From contig NW_025946533.1 of NCBI RefSeq assembly GCF_000764305.2, forward strand, positions 62,001 through 126,000: DNA of 64,000 nt. Reading direction: 5' to 3'. The position numbers and the translations under genes are program-made. Of this stretch, positions 13,801 through 22,680 are shown in pieces. Within the stretch, counting starts at the first letter, position 1. Each line of letters begins with the position of its first letter. Below the pieces are notes generated by a model. The model did not search any database and was not told the DNA's origin. It saw only the letters and a program-made list of their open reading frames with translations. Origin of the DNA: Hyalella azteca. Lineage: Eukaryota > Arthropoda > Malacostraca > Amphipoda > Hyalellidae.

Positions 13801-14764
13801 AAACCCAAGACTTTTTATATATATAAATTTTGTTTTCTTTTGTCTGTATTGCTCATTGAATTGATTTCTCAATTGGTGCAAATTTCTCTTCTCTGTCAGC
13901 AGTTGAATTACATATGTTTGTATTTTGTTTTCGAGCTCTGATTAACTTAATTTCTCTGACAGACTCGTCTATTGTTGTAAGATGATGTGTAGGTGGAAAT
14001 AGTTGTTTGTGTACATTCGCATTTATGTATCTACTTTCTAAGTTTCAAATTTGTTTCCCATGTAGCCCGAAGAGACTTCGCAAGTAGGGCGCGAGGCCAG
14101 TTGGTGTCTGAGCAACATATGTAACGGGGGAGCTGACGAGACCATCGACGAGCTCGTCACCGCAGGCACCATCACCACCATGCTCGACTACCACAAGAAA
14201 AACCGGCACGACAAGGACCTAACGACTCTCCTTCTGATGGCGTGCAAAGAGGCCATCAAGGTCGGTTGATTCGGTTTTACCGTCTGTTTCAGTGAATAGG
14301 AACGATTCAATACTAATATTTTTGCTTTGCAAGCTCCAATCCCCTTCAAGTGAAAGTGTGATGTACATTGTAGTTGAGATCCGTTTACTCCTGTCGATCC
14401 GACTAAAATACGACATTGATCAAAAAGTATCGTTGATGAAGTTTCATTTCATTAAACAAATGTTGCGTCTACCGTTTCAAGGACTTGTTCTGATTAGCTC
14501 TAGATGCGCGCTGGAGTGAATGAGAAAACTCTAAAAATAGTTATTGACCCTATCATTCTCTTTCAAACCTGGTTCATAAACGTTATAACTTTCGTCATGT
14601 AAATTTTTTTTTGTTTACAGAGGACGACGCGGATAGCAGCGCTGAAGGAATCTTTAAACTACGGCGAGACAGAACAGCTACTCTCGCTCCTCATAGACGA
14701 AGGCAACGAGAACGCGTTAGGGCTTTGGAATGAGATTAAGAGCAAAGTCTTCAATAAATCGTAA
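4820..14764 (+). CDS. Importin-alpha-like armadillo-repeat protein, 12 exons
   Basis: Likely nuclear-import adaptor that binds basic nuclear localisation signals. Exons with compatible phases: 4820-4900 (proposed first), 6919-7121, 7415-7538, 8752-8835, 9350-9525, 9934-10013, 10599-10774, 11849-11987, 12584-12759, 13556-13738, 14066-14260, 14621-14764; total 586 aa. Residues about 165-540 are ARM repeats. The Trp/Asn ladder of the cargo groove is visible: W232/N236, W274/N278, W317/N321, then W443/N447 and W487/N491. The fifth repeat has Arg359 and Phe363 where importin alpha usually has Trp and Tyr. The N-terminus is unusual: no recognisable full IBB, but a basic cluster RRPKKSKIK in exon 1 and RARRLRLEAL in exon 2, then a Ser/Pro-rich linker. 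Exon 1 follows an in-frame stop at 4790-4792 and ends in GTGAGT; it is the least certain exon. AATAAA occurs at 15351 and 15370. Family is clear; paralogue is not. Confidence 0.88.
8024..8584. mobile_element. TTAA-flanked MITE (piggyBac-like, non-autonomous)
   Basis: A 561-bp element in an intron of the importin-like gene. It is bounded on both sides by TTAA, and the ends are inverted repeats of about 20-25 bp (GAGGAGCGTCTACCC on the left, the inverse of GGGGAGCGTCTACCC on the right). TTAA target duplication is typical of piggyBac. No transposase is encoded. Assignment to piggyBac rests only on the target site. Confidence 0.7.
9505..9800 (+). repeat. Degenerate tandem triplication of an exon end and its donor
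   Basis: The last bases of the importin-like exon ending at 9525, with its donor and about 35 intronic bases, recur diverged at about 9634 and 9748 (offsets about 129 and 114 bp). Shared landmarks are CTTTCTTCYATAAGG, the AAGTRAGGAT-like donor and ATTATTGTCAG. Confidence 0.75.
10735..10983 (+). repeat. 56-bp tandem repeat duplicating a splice donor
   Basis: About 4.4 units of 56 bp begin inside the importin-like exon and run into the intron. Each full unit carries CTATCCTCARCCAGCTCGTC, then CCAGTCYGT and a donor (GTGAGT at 10775, 10831 and 10943; GTAAGT at 10887). The first donor keeps the reading frame into the exon at 11849; reading on meets a stop at 10832-10834. Confidence 0.92.
11124..11239. 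repeat. 61-bp direct tandem duplication
   Basis: Two adjacent copies, 11124-11184 and 11185-11239, both with TTAGTTTTATTCGGTAGGAA and ATCGAATGCCATT. They are intronic and differ by a few substitutions. Confidence 0.85.
12373..12530. repeat. Imperfect AT-rich tandem repeat in an intron
   Basis: Several diverged units around GAATATAATATACTCTCTA of roughly 28-35 bp lie in the intron before the exon at 12584. No other function is visible. Confidence 0.65.
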
Positions 14765-15998
14765 CAGTTGTAGGGCAATTATTATGATGCCGTTTGATCG
14801 ATTTGGATCCAAGCACGAAAAAATAGTATTGTGGAGTTCTGGGACGAGTTTTACAATTCAGGACCTGAGAACTCTGCCCAGGATCCTGACTCGTGTTTGA
14901 CTAACGCTACGGTATTTCATTGAATGCCATAATTGGGTAATAGCCAATACGTTTTAGGTCAAATGGATGGATTTCATCAGTTAAGCATCCATGTCACTAG
15001 AGAAGCAGAGAGGTTTTAGAGAAGTAATGCCACTGAAGTTGCATAACTAGTTACCGATGCACCGTGCCGATACACCGTTCCCGATATACCGTCCCCGATA
15101 CACCGTATCGGGGACGATACACCGTATCAGATCAATTTTTCAATGGAATATGCAATGAAGCAGATTGCAACTAATTTTATGAGTGAATATAAATTTCCTG
15201 ATCTGTGATAACCAGCAAAGTAATCGGACACGTTGGCGCATTGTAACATTAACATCTGTATATATTCATGATTATCATGCCAATCAAGATGATCTAAGAC
15301 GAAGCAACAATACGTACTTCGATAGGATAGCAAAGATAGTGATCAATAACAATAAATTGTCCTATGTAGAATAAAAAAAGAGATGTTCTTAATCTTTCAT
15401 TCTCTTATCCCGATCACTTAAACATGGAACATATGATTATTGGATGAAAGTCTTGAGAGAACCAATAGTAATGTAATGAATTCTCAACCTATCATATTGA
15501 TGGCTCTTGATGCCTGAAGAATAATAATTGCCGGAGGAAGTTGGCAAAGAATCCGTATCCTTTCTAATTGCGTGATGAATTTAGGAATATATATATGCCG
15601 TTCATTAAATTGAAAACATGATGATGTATACGAGTAGAAATCGAGTAACAAGGCAAAATGAAGCTTAGAAATAATTCGGACAAATTGTGACAGAGATTTT
15701 CGGGTGTAGATATGAAATTTTAAAAATTTATATAGGTACTACATAACATTCAAACGAATGTAAATACTAGGTGCTCAGTTTCAGAAAGATAAGGGACTCG
15801 AGAGATCATTTTCAACACGAAGATTGCAACAACTTTGTCATTTTGTAACCCGGCTGAAGTTATTATTAAAGTGTTTGAATTCAGAGTACAACGCAGAAAA
15901 TGAGCCTTTGAAATCTCACGGTGCAGAAGTATCCTGATAACGGTTTCTGTATTCATTTCTAGCATAATCACTGCAACTAGAGTGAAACAGGGAGAGGA
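14765..15998. other. Convergent intergenic region, importin-like and FNTA 3' ends
   Basis: The region lies between two stop codons facing each other. It contains 14-bp tandem CCGATACACCGT units and a strong hairpin at 15091-15115, and AATAAA at 15351 and 15370 on the + strand that could end the importin-like transcript. No further exon was found. Confidence 0.6.
15054..15127. repeat. 14-bp CCGATACACCGT tandem units with hairpin
   Basis: Four units start at 15054, 15067, 15081 and 15095. They run into a perfect inverted repeat, GTCCCCGATAC and its complement (15091-15101 and 15105-15115), with a 3-nt loop. Confidence 0.85.
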
Positions 15999-18900
15999 TC
16001 AAGCGCTTGCAGAGCTACTTCTGTGTTCATGTTGTAGTTGACGTCTCACGTAGTTCCAGTATCGAACTCTGATGCAGTCATGCTGCTTGGCCAGAGTATC
16101 GCAAACCTGCAGTAAGGAGGGCAAATTTTAAACTCCAACAATAATCTAAGTACGTTATGAAATCAACAGATGCGATCTTATAAACTAAGAATTTAATTTA
16201 CAGCACATTTGGAAATGAAGACAACACGAATTATGAGAGAATATTTTCGTTAAAAAGCGGAGTATTTGGATAACTTTCACAAATTTCTTACCTGCAGAGC
16301 AATTTTCAGAGGAGTTTCCTTACGCGCGGGGTCTTCAGTTTTCTCGAGCTGATGCACGATACAGTCTAACAGACCTATTAGCAAATGTGGACTAATGCAG
16401 CCCTTTGCTATACTCGGCACTTTATCGATCAAATTAGAACACTCGGTATCAGTTGGTAGGCCATTAAATGCATTTCTTGAGCTTTCATTAATGTATGGAA
16501 AATTGCAGACGTCGTCTGATCCGTTGTCATCTGGGCTACCATCGTTGCTGTTAGAAGACATAGTATTTTTTGAGACGGCTTTTGCAAGCAAATTCCAACA
16601 CCAAGCCGTTGTGGTACACCAGCTCTTCTCGATTTCCTCTTCATCGCCTGACGTGTCCATCAACAAACTGCACGGCAACAATAGGCAGATAGGAACAGAG
16701 ACACTTTGATCAAAATGAAGCTATAGTATCGCCACAGACAATGTCTGTATACCGTATCGACTTTCTATCGACTTATGTATCGTCACAGAATTTAATCACG
16801 ACTGCATACAGCAGTCGTGATAAAAGCAATAGGGAAAGACAAAGAATATATTTTCTAACTCATGGTATGATTAATTAACGAAGTTGGCTGATTACTAGAC
16901 TAAATTGTAGACAAAACTTTCACATTTGAGCAAGGCATTAGCCAATATGAGGGCCCTGGTTCTTTCATAAATAAAAACGTGAAAGATGATATCAACGTAA
17001 TTTCGTCATAATGATCCAGAGGCTCCCTGGCATTATTACTGAAAGATCATAACAAACCCTTTAATGTAAGCCCAAGGGCTCTCGTTGTCGACGAGCTTTT
17101 CAATGGCTTCCTGAGTGAAGACGAGCTCGGATTGCAGCACCTCAGGCGTGAGGCCAGACGTGCGCGTGAGCACGAAGTAGCGGTGATTCCATGCGCTGTT
17201 GTTGCGCGCATCCTCGCGTAGCAAGTCCGCTGTGAACTGCAGCTCACCTTCGTAGCAACTGCACGCACACAAACGTATTTCACAATAATTACTCATTTTA
17301 CAGGTACATAATTTTGCCTTCTTACAATAATTTTCGAAAAAAATTGAATAATTATCCAAGCTCCGATTCAAATTCAAAAGGAAATTGCACTCGTACTAAG
17401 TTTTAAGGTACATTAGTTATCGAATTTCTTCCATTTTTATCCAACTTGAAATTATCTTGGGGTGAGGGAATGCCTCACCCAAAGGTCCTGAGTGCCCACT
17501 GGCGATGCTCCCAGGCATGGTAATTCTTGGCATCTTGAGCAAAGATTATTTTGGTGAGCTGGAGTTCCTTGGAGCCATCGCCCAGCCAGCCAACTATGAC
17601 TCGCCGGTGATGCCTGTAATCAAAATGTCTTAGTCACCATTTTCATAGTTGATTTTGCCACAACTAAAGCACACTGCAAAAATTAAGAGGTAGTGAAGTT
17701 AATTTTTATTTTGCATCCAAGGTATGATAGCATTTTAGCATTCAGAACTATTTACCAATCACTACTTTTTGACACTGGCCATTTACTGTAGACATTATGT
17801 TGAATAAAAGTTGAGGCGAACAAAATGCAAAGAAAATGACTGCGCATCCATTATGGATTTAATCAGACTATCATAGCTAATTCTGTTGCAATAAATACAT
17901 GAAGCTCACAGTGATTTTGAAGATATTTTAGTAGATATCAAAGAAAAATTCAACCTGTCTGGCACTAAATAAATATATGATAAAACAAATTTTTTATGAA
18001 TGAATACCTTACCAAACTTGATAATTTTTTGGATTGGCTTCAATCATTTCTCGGCAGAAGAGAAGCTCATCTTGAAGATCACATTTAAGATGTTCTAGAA
18101 TTCGTCGTCTGTAGTGAAATAATAGAAGCATATTAAAAAGCAATGCAACAGTAAAAATTAATGCAGCAATGATGACTGAAAAAAAACCAAGCACTCCAGT
18201 GTATAACTGTCAATACAATGTTGCCATCTATCAAGTAAATGTTGCAGCATAAAAAATAAACTTGAGAAAGAAATGCACATACTACTGTGATACATATTAA
18301 ACTTTAGATGATTCTCCAGGCCCTAGGTTATTTCTAGATGGAAATATTCATATAGTACAGCTATCTAACAACCTAAAGCAGAAGAGAAAGTTATCCTGTA
18401 ATGAAGCAGGTAATTTTTTTGCACAAATGATGATATTAACTTGATTTGAAATCAAGTTCAAAAGTCATGCCAATGAAACTAAAAATCAATGGGAGTATAA
18501 TGCGCAAAATAGATAGAACATAAAAAAATTGAATAAAGTTAATGGTTTCATATATACCTGTACTGCCAGACGGTGTAGTTGGCTGCATTCATCTGAATAG
18601 CATCTTCAGTGAGAGTAAGTGCACGCATAGATAGCTCTCCGGCAGCCACCACAGCACGGAAGTAGTCATAAACATCCTCAACTGCAGGAATATATAATTT
18701 ATCAGGAGATTTGTATAGGTTAGGGTTGGGAAGCAACTAATATTCATAGAAAATATGCTAATAAGAAGATTCAATATATATTTCTGAAGTGATAGATAAG
18801 AAAATATAAACTGAAATACTGTAGGTATATATGTATAATTAGATGCTAAAAAATTAGTGCTTTTAACCAGGAAAATGCATTAATTTAGAAAGATATAGAT

Positions 18901-19117
18901 GCATCACACTATAAAATAAAATTATGTAGAACCTTTTGTACTATATACTCAGAAATATAATTCACAATGCTCACTACTCACAGTCAGCAGAGTAAGCTAT
19001 CTTCACAACTGGAGTAGGACCATCATTTTGCTTGATTGGTACCACATCTGACCATTCCTTTCTGTCTTTGTACCTCATCCAAACTTCATCTTGACTATCA
19101 TCAATTTTTTCAGCCAT
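15999..19117 (-). CDS. FNTA: Protein farnesyltransferase/geranylgeranyltransferase I alpha subunit
   Basis: Shared alpha subunit of the two CaaX prenyltransferases, which attach farnesyl or geranylgeranyl to C-terminal cysteines of Ras-type and other cytosolic proteins. Seven exons on the minus strand: 18982-19117, 18558-18681, 18013-18108, 17479-17613, 17058-17258, 16292-16667, 15999-16106. All phases agree, giving 391 aa (human about 379). PFTA repeats are plain: NYTVWQYR, KNYQVWHHRR, KNYHAWEHRQW, NNSAWNHRYF and NESPWAYIKG. The Lys of DAKNYHAW, important for catalysis in the family, is present. The C-terminus CDTLAKQHDCIRVRYW matches the conserved end. Odd points: the exon at 16292-16667 carries an Asn/Asp/Ser-rich insertion of about 45 residues before the last helices, and a transposon end lies 3 bp upstream of the ATG. 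The donor at the end of the 17058-17258 exon is weak (GTTTGT). Confidence 0.96.
16795..16821. repeat. Perfect hairpin in an FNTA intron
   Basis: Arms ATCACGACTGC and GCAGTCGTGAT with a 5-nt loop lie in the intron between the exons at 17058 and 16667. The function is unknown. Confidence 0.85.
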
Positions 19118-20137
19118 TGATACCGTAAAATGGGGTAACTTAGACCACTTTTTTTTCTATGAATGATGCAATTTTTTTACTAGCTAAATTAAACTTGAAT
19201 TGAAACCTGCAAAATACAGGTCTATACTCTAGCTTCACTCACCATAAATTGTTGGCTCCTGCCTCTCATAGTCTTTATGTAATTTCAAAAAAAGTGATGG
19301 TCTTTGTTACCCCAGCTCTTGGGGTAACTTAGACCGGGTGATAAAATCAATTGTCATTCGGAAACCTGCTTTTCGATCTCCCGGCTCCAGCTAGAAATTT
19401 GGTTCGACTCATTGAAAAGACGAACAAGAAGATTGTAAATAAAAAGCATGCTCTGGTCTTCAATCAAACTTGCATAAAAGAGAAGCTTTTGCCGAACTAC
19501 ACCAATATATATATATATATATATACAGGGGCCAGTGTCTCTCATGTGACACATGTACAATTAATTTCTTATTTTATTCTTTAATATTAAAAAAGTATTA
19601 TTTCAATTCTTTTCAGTGTACAAAATTTTTTTCTAAGTATTTAATCTGTCAACTGATTCATGCATTTTATCCAACTTTATGTAAAGTTCAAAATTTCAGA
19701 TGGGTTGGACAGGTAAAAGTGTGTTCAGTATTGATTACAAGATTTGTAGCAGACAAACAAACAAACAGAGAAGAAGTGAAGTTAAAGAGAATTGTTTTCA
19801 TAATAATAAGTAGAGAAGAGGTGACTCAGGTTAGTGATACAAGATTGACAATCTGCTGTCTGCATGTCTGCAGCTATAAAGCAATCATTAGCCAAGTTGC
19901 TAAGATGTCATGCTGTTGTTTGGCAATTATTGGTGCTTCAGAGACTTGTCCATGAAGCTTCATAGTCCACAACTGTAGGGAAATTTGTTGAAGCTGTAGG
20001 CTTGTAGCCACGCCCACACGCTCCACACTTAACAGCAACTGTAGGCAAAAGACTGACAGCTCAGTCTGCTCAGTCAGAGCATTGCAACTGCATGGGTTGC
20101 AGCAATTGCTAACCAAAAATTTCAAAGTAGGGATAGT

Positions 20138-20690
20138 ACTACCAGTCCACTGTGCAGAGAGTGAACGAAGATTTAAAGACCTACGGCGACACATTATCGG
20201 CAAAATTTTCGCCTTCAGAAGATCTTGCCGACACATTTACATTGAAATTCTTGCATTTAATATATTTCTCAGTCTTCAGCCAACTATTTAGAGAAAAATT
20301 AAGGTTTCCGGTACGTTGGATGGATTATGATGCAGCGAAGCTTGTCCGGAAATCAGTTGCGATGAGTTCCCGCAAAAAATGTAAATAACATTTTTTCGAT
20401 TATGTAGTTTCGGTTGCATTAGAGCAGTCAGACTGCTTTATTACTTGTTCAGTTGACACTTGCTGTACAACCGGACTGTTTTTAGGGTAAAATTAGTTAT
20501 TTGGGGTAACACGTGCATGCAACCTTGTAATAAGTTCGTGGCTTGTAAATAGTTCGTCATAACTCAGCGTAAGTGGCTTTTCATTAAAAATTACCCGGCG
20601 ACGCATCTTTAAAATGGCCGGCAACGCTTTGGGCTTAAAAATCCATATATTGCCAACGCTGCATCCACCCTCTGCATAGTGGCTACCAGT
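20138..20690 (+). repeat. Interspersed repeat A, copy 1 (inside the TIR element)
   Basis: Shares blocks with 47093-47510 and 50935-51500: CTTCAGAAGATCTTGCCGAC, a TTGGATGGATYA-containing block followed by GTCCGGAAATCAGTTGCGAT, and GGCTTAAAAATCCATATATT followed by CCACCCTCTGC. A short peptide-like reading (PSEDLADTF.LKF.HLIY) is preserved between copies, suggesting a relic of coding sequence. Confidence 0.75.
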
Positions 20691-21146
20691 ACTAGTTAAT
20701 TGATCTGCACAGAGTGCCTCCACTTGAACTCCTAGATGCACCGGTAGGCTAGTCTGGAAAAGTCCTATTTTTGTCTGAAATATCGCGGCTCTAATATCAT
20801 ATAATTTCAGTAGGTAGGAAATCTCGCGGCTCGAATGTCATAAATTTGTTTGATTAAAAAATCGCAGTTTGCACTTCGCAAACATGTCATTTCATAAAAT
20901 TTTCAACTTCCGCAATCCGCATTGCTTTACCGTTTCCGCCAAAAATATCTTGCAGAAAAAACATAAACATCGTAATGTAAACAAATAAACAAAACATTTG
21001 TTGAAGATCGCGCATAGTTGCGGTCATGTCAAAGCGGTCAGACTGTATATTAACACGTGCTGAACTTACAGTAGAGACAAATTTTATTGTTGCCGTTTGA
21101 CTGTTTAAGGGTAAAATTAGAGATTTGGGGTAACACGTGCATAAAC

Positions 21147-21184
21147 CTGTCTCTTATACACATCTAGATGTGTATAAGAGACAG
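21147..21184. other. Nextera/Tn5 mosaic-end adapter junction (likely artefact)
   Basis: CTGTCTCTTATACACATCT is followed immediately by its exact reverse complement, 38 bases in all. This is the known Tn5 mosaic end in the head-to-head form produced at mate-pair junctions. It is almost certainly residual library adapter, so sequence on its two sides may not be contiguous in the organism. Confidence 0.93.
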
Positions 21185-21691
21185 GTATTAGGCCTTTAAT
21201 GCCCATTGACAAAATTTTTCTATGTCAAATAGTTTTTGAGTTGTGGGGGTTTTTGTTAAAAAAACTAAAAGTGGTCTAAGTTACCCCGCCGGTCTAAGTT
21301 ACCCCATTTTACGGTACTGACTTACTTTATTATACAGAAGGGTATAAAAATGGAAGCTTGTTGCGCTATGATACAGATTTCTATTTCTCACTTTGCAAAA
21401 AGGCATAAGGTTTCTGCAAAATTAATGAAGAAATAAACTCCAAACATCCAATTACTGACTCACATGATGGAAAGATATCTTAAGTTATACAGTGATACAG
21501 TAGGTAAAGAAAAGAAGACAACAGTATTTTTACCCAAGATTCTCAAAAATCACCTATGAAATTTTACTAGCAATTTTAGGAAACTTCTGCCTGATATTCC
21601 AAACAGGCCTGTGCACAATACCCAGTATTAGAATTTTCCTAATTATGAAAATAATATGCATTCAAATATTACTTTTCAAAGACAAACTGAC

Positions 21692-21921
21692 TTGTTTTTA
21701 CGAATAACCGAGCAGTCAGTCTTGCTTAACTTTGCACAACTGTTGCAGATGGTATCCCCGCAACGATCACAGGCCACTGTAGCGTCATTGACGTTAAGCG
21801 ATCCCAGCTTGCAAAATTTACAAATTTCTCCTCGCTCATTTTGCAATTTGATCTTCGAATTCGGTTTAACAGGACTGGAGGCCTTCTCATTTAATTTTTT
21901 TCCTCTCTGACCAGCCATCAT
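21692..21921 (-). CDS. Short Cys-rich (PHD-like) coding exon, partial
   Basis: On the minus strand an ATG-ATG start at 21921 opens a basic, Lys-rich leader. It is followed by CxxC, CxxC and CxxC pairs (CKFC, CDRC, CNSC) and LSKTDCSVI, the layout of a PHD-type zinc finger of the kind found at the start of many arthropod non-LTR ORF1 proteins. The reading stays open to a donor-like AA-GTCAGT at 21692. It is either the first exon of a small gene or a retroelement fragment. It lies upstream of FNTA on the same strand, with the TIR element between, so splicing toward FNTA is possible but unproven. Confidence 0.4.
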
Positions 21922-22189
21922 GAAATGCAAGAGCTAAAAAAAAGCACAAGCTAAAACTGAATCAAGTTGAGTAAAAATTGTAAAGTTTCCAAAGTGCTGT
22001 AAAAACTTGGTTACAGACCTGAGAGTAAGTGACTCTCAGTCAGCGGCTGAAAAGGTGTTCAGGGTAGGGGAGGTATGCCTGGCTATAAAACAAGGGCTCT
22101 ATTGTTCTACGCTGGCGGGGCAGTGCTCGTTGCCCTCGCTTGACGACCATCGCTGACTCTAGATCGCGTTATTTCAGATGGAAACACTT

Positions 22190-22680
22190 TTACTATAGGC
22201 TTTTTTTCTATTCGCACTCTCTTTTACTGACTTCACTGAAAATTCAGTCATTCACTGACACGGAACATAAAAAAATGCAAAAAGAGTTCCGAAAACGGCA
22301 CAGTAAAAGTTAAAAGTAGAAAATCTGGGACCGCAAAACACGAGCGTCCGCTCTCGACCACGGTTGAATCTTGACTGTAAAACCTTGAGATCTCGAGAGA
22401 CCTTAAGATCCCCCCGGGTATTCCCCGGAGTGTTTAGGGTATTCACCCTAACGTTTCCGTATTCAGCCAAGGCCATGCTGAAAGCACCACCTAGACGACT
22501 GCGACTCATTCGACGGCGGGACTTTTCAGTCGCCGCCCAGAGGCGACACCGAGAAATTAACAGAGCTTCACGAGGCTCGAACCCACGCCTCTAGCTCCAT
22601 CTCGGTGCCGCACGCCACATGCGCATACAGTGGAGTGGTTCGCGCAGACCACTGCGCTACAGTGACGCCAATTGTATATG
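22190..22680 (-). mobile_element. tRNA-derived SINE
   Basis: Read on the minus strand, an A-box TAGCGCAGTGG (22649-22659) and a B-box GGGTTCGAGCC (22574-22584) stand at tRNA-like spacing. The body continues to about 22190 and resembles 38200-38395 (GGCAYAGTAAAA..., GGGACC-GCAAA-CAC). It is not a tRNA gene, as the acceptor stem is not formed. Confidence 0.65.

Larger units (their letters stand above)
19121..21316. mobile_element. 2.2-kb terminal-inverted-repeat DNA element at the FNTA start
   Basis: Left end TACCGTAAAATGGGGTAAC and right end its exact inverse; the match continues through CTTAGACC, with a further GGTCTAAGTTACCCC duplicated just inside the right end and again near 19320. Both ends finish in TA, compatible with a TA target duplication (Tc1/mariner-type), but the superfamily is not proven. 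No transposase is recognisable; the longest frame (19470-19955) is low-complexity. The interior holds a copy of a repeat also seen at 47.1 and 50.9 kb, an internal duplication (20395-20525 and 21010-21146) and a sequencing-adapter-like palindrome. The left end is 3 bp from the FNTA start codon, so the FNTA 5' leader must cross, start in, or splice around it. Confidence 0.8.

Noticed and set aside
19351..19955. Open frames with IYIYIYI runs
   Set aside because: They come from a TA microsatellite inside the TIR element; no transposase motif is present.
22574..22660. Possible functional tRNA gene
   Set aside because: A and B boxes are good but the acceptor and anticodon stems do not pair, and a SINE body follows.
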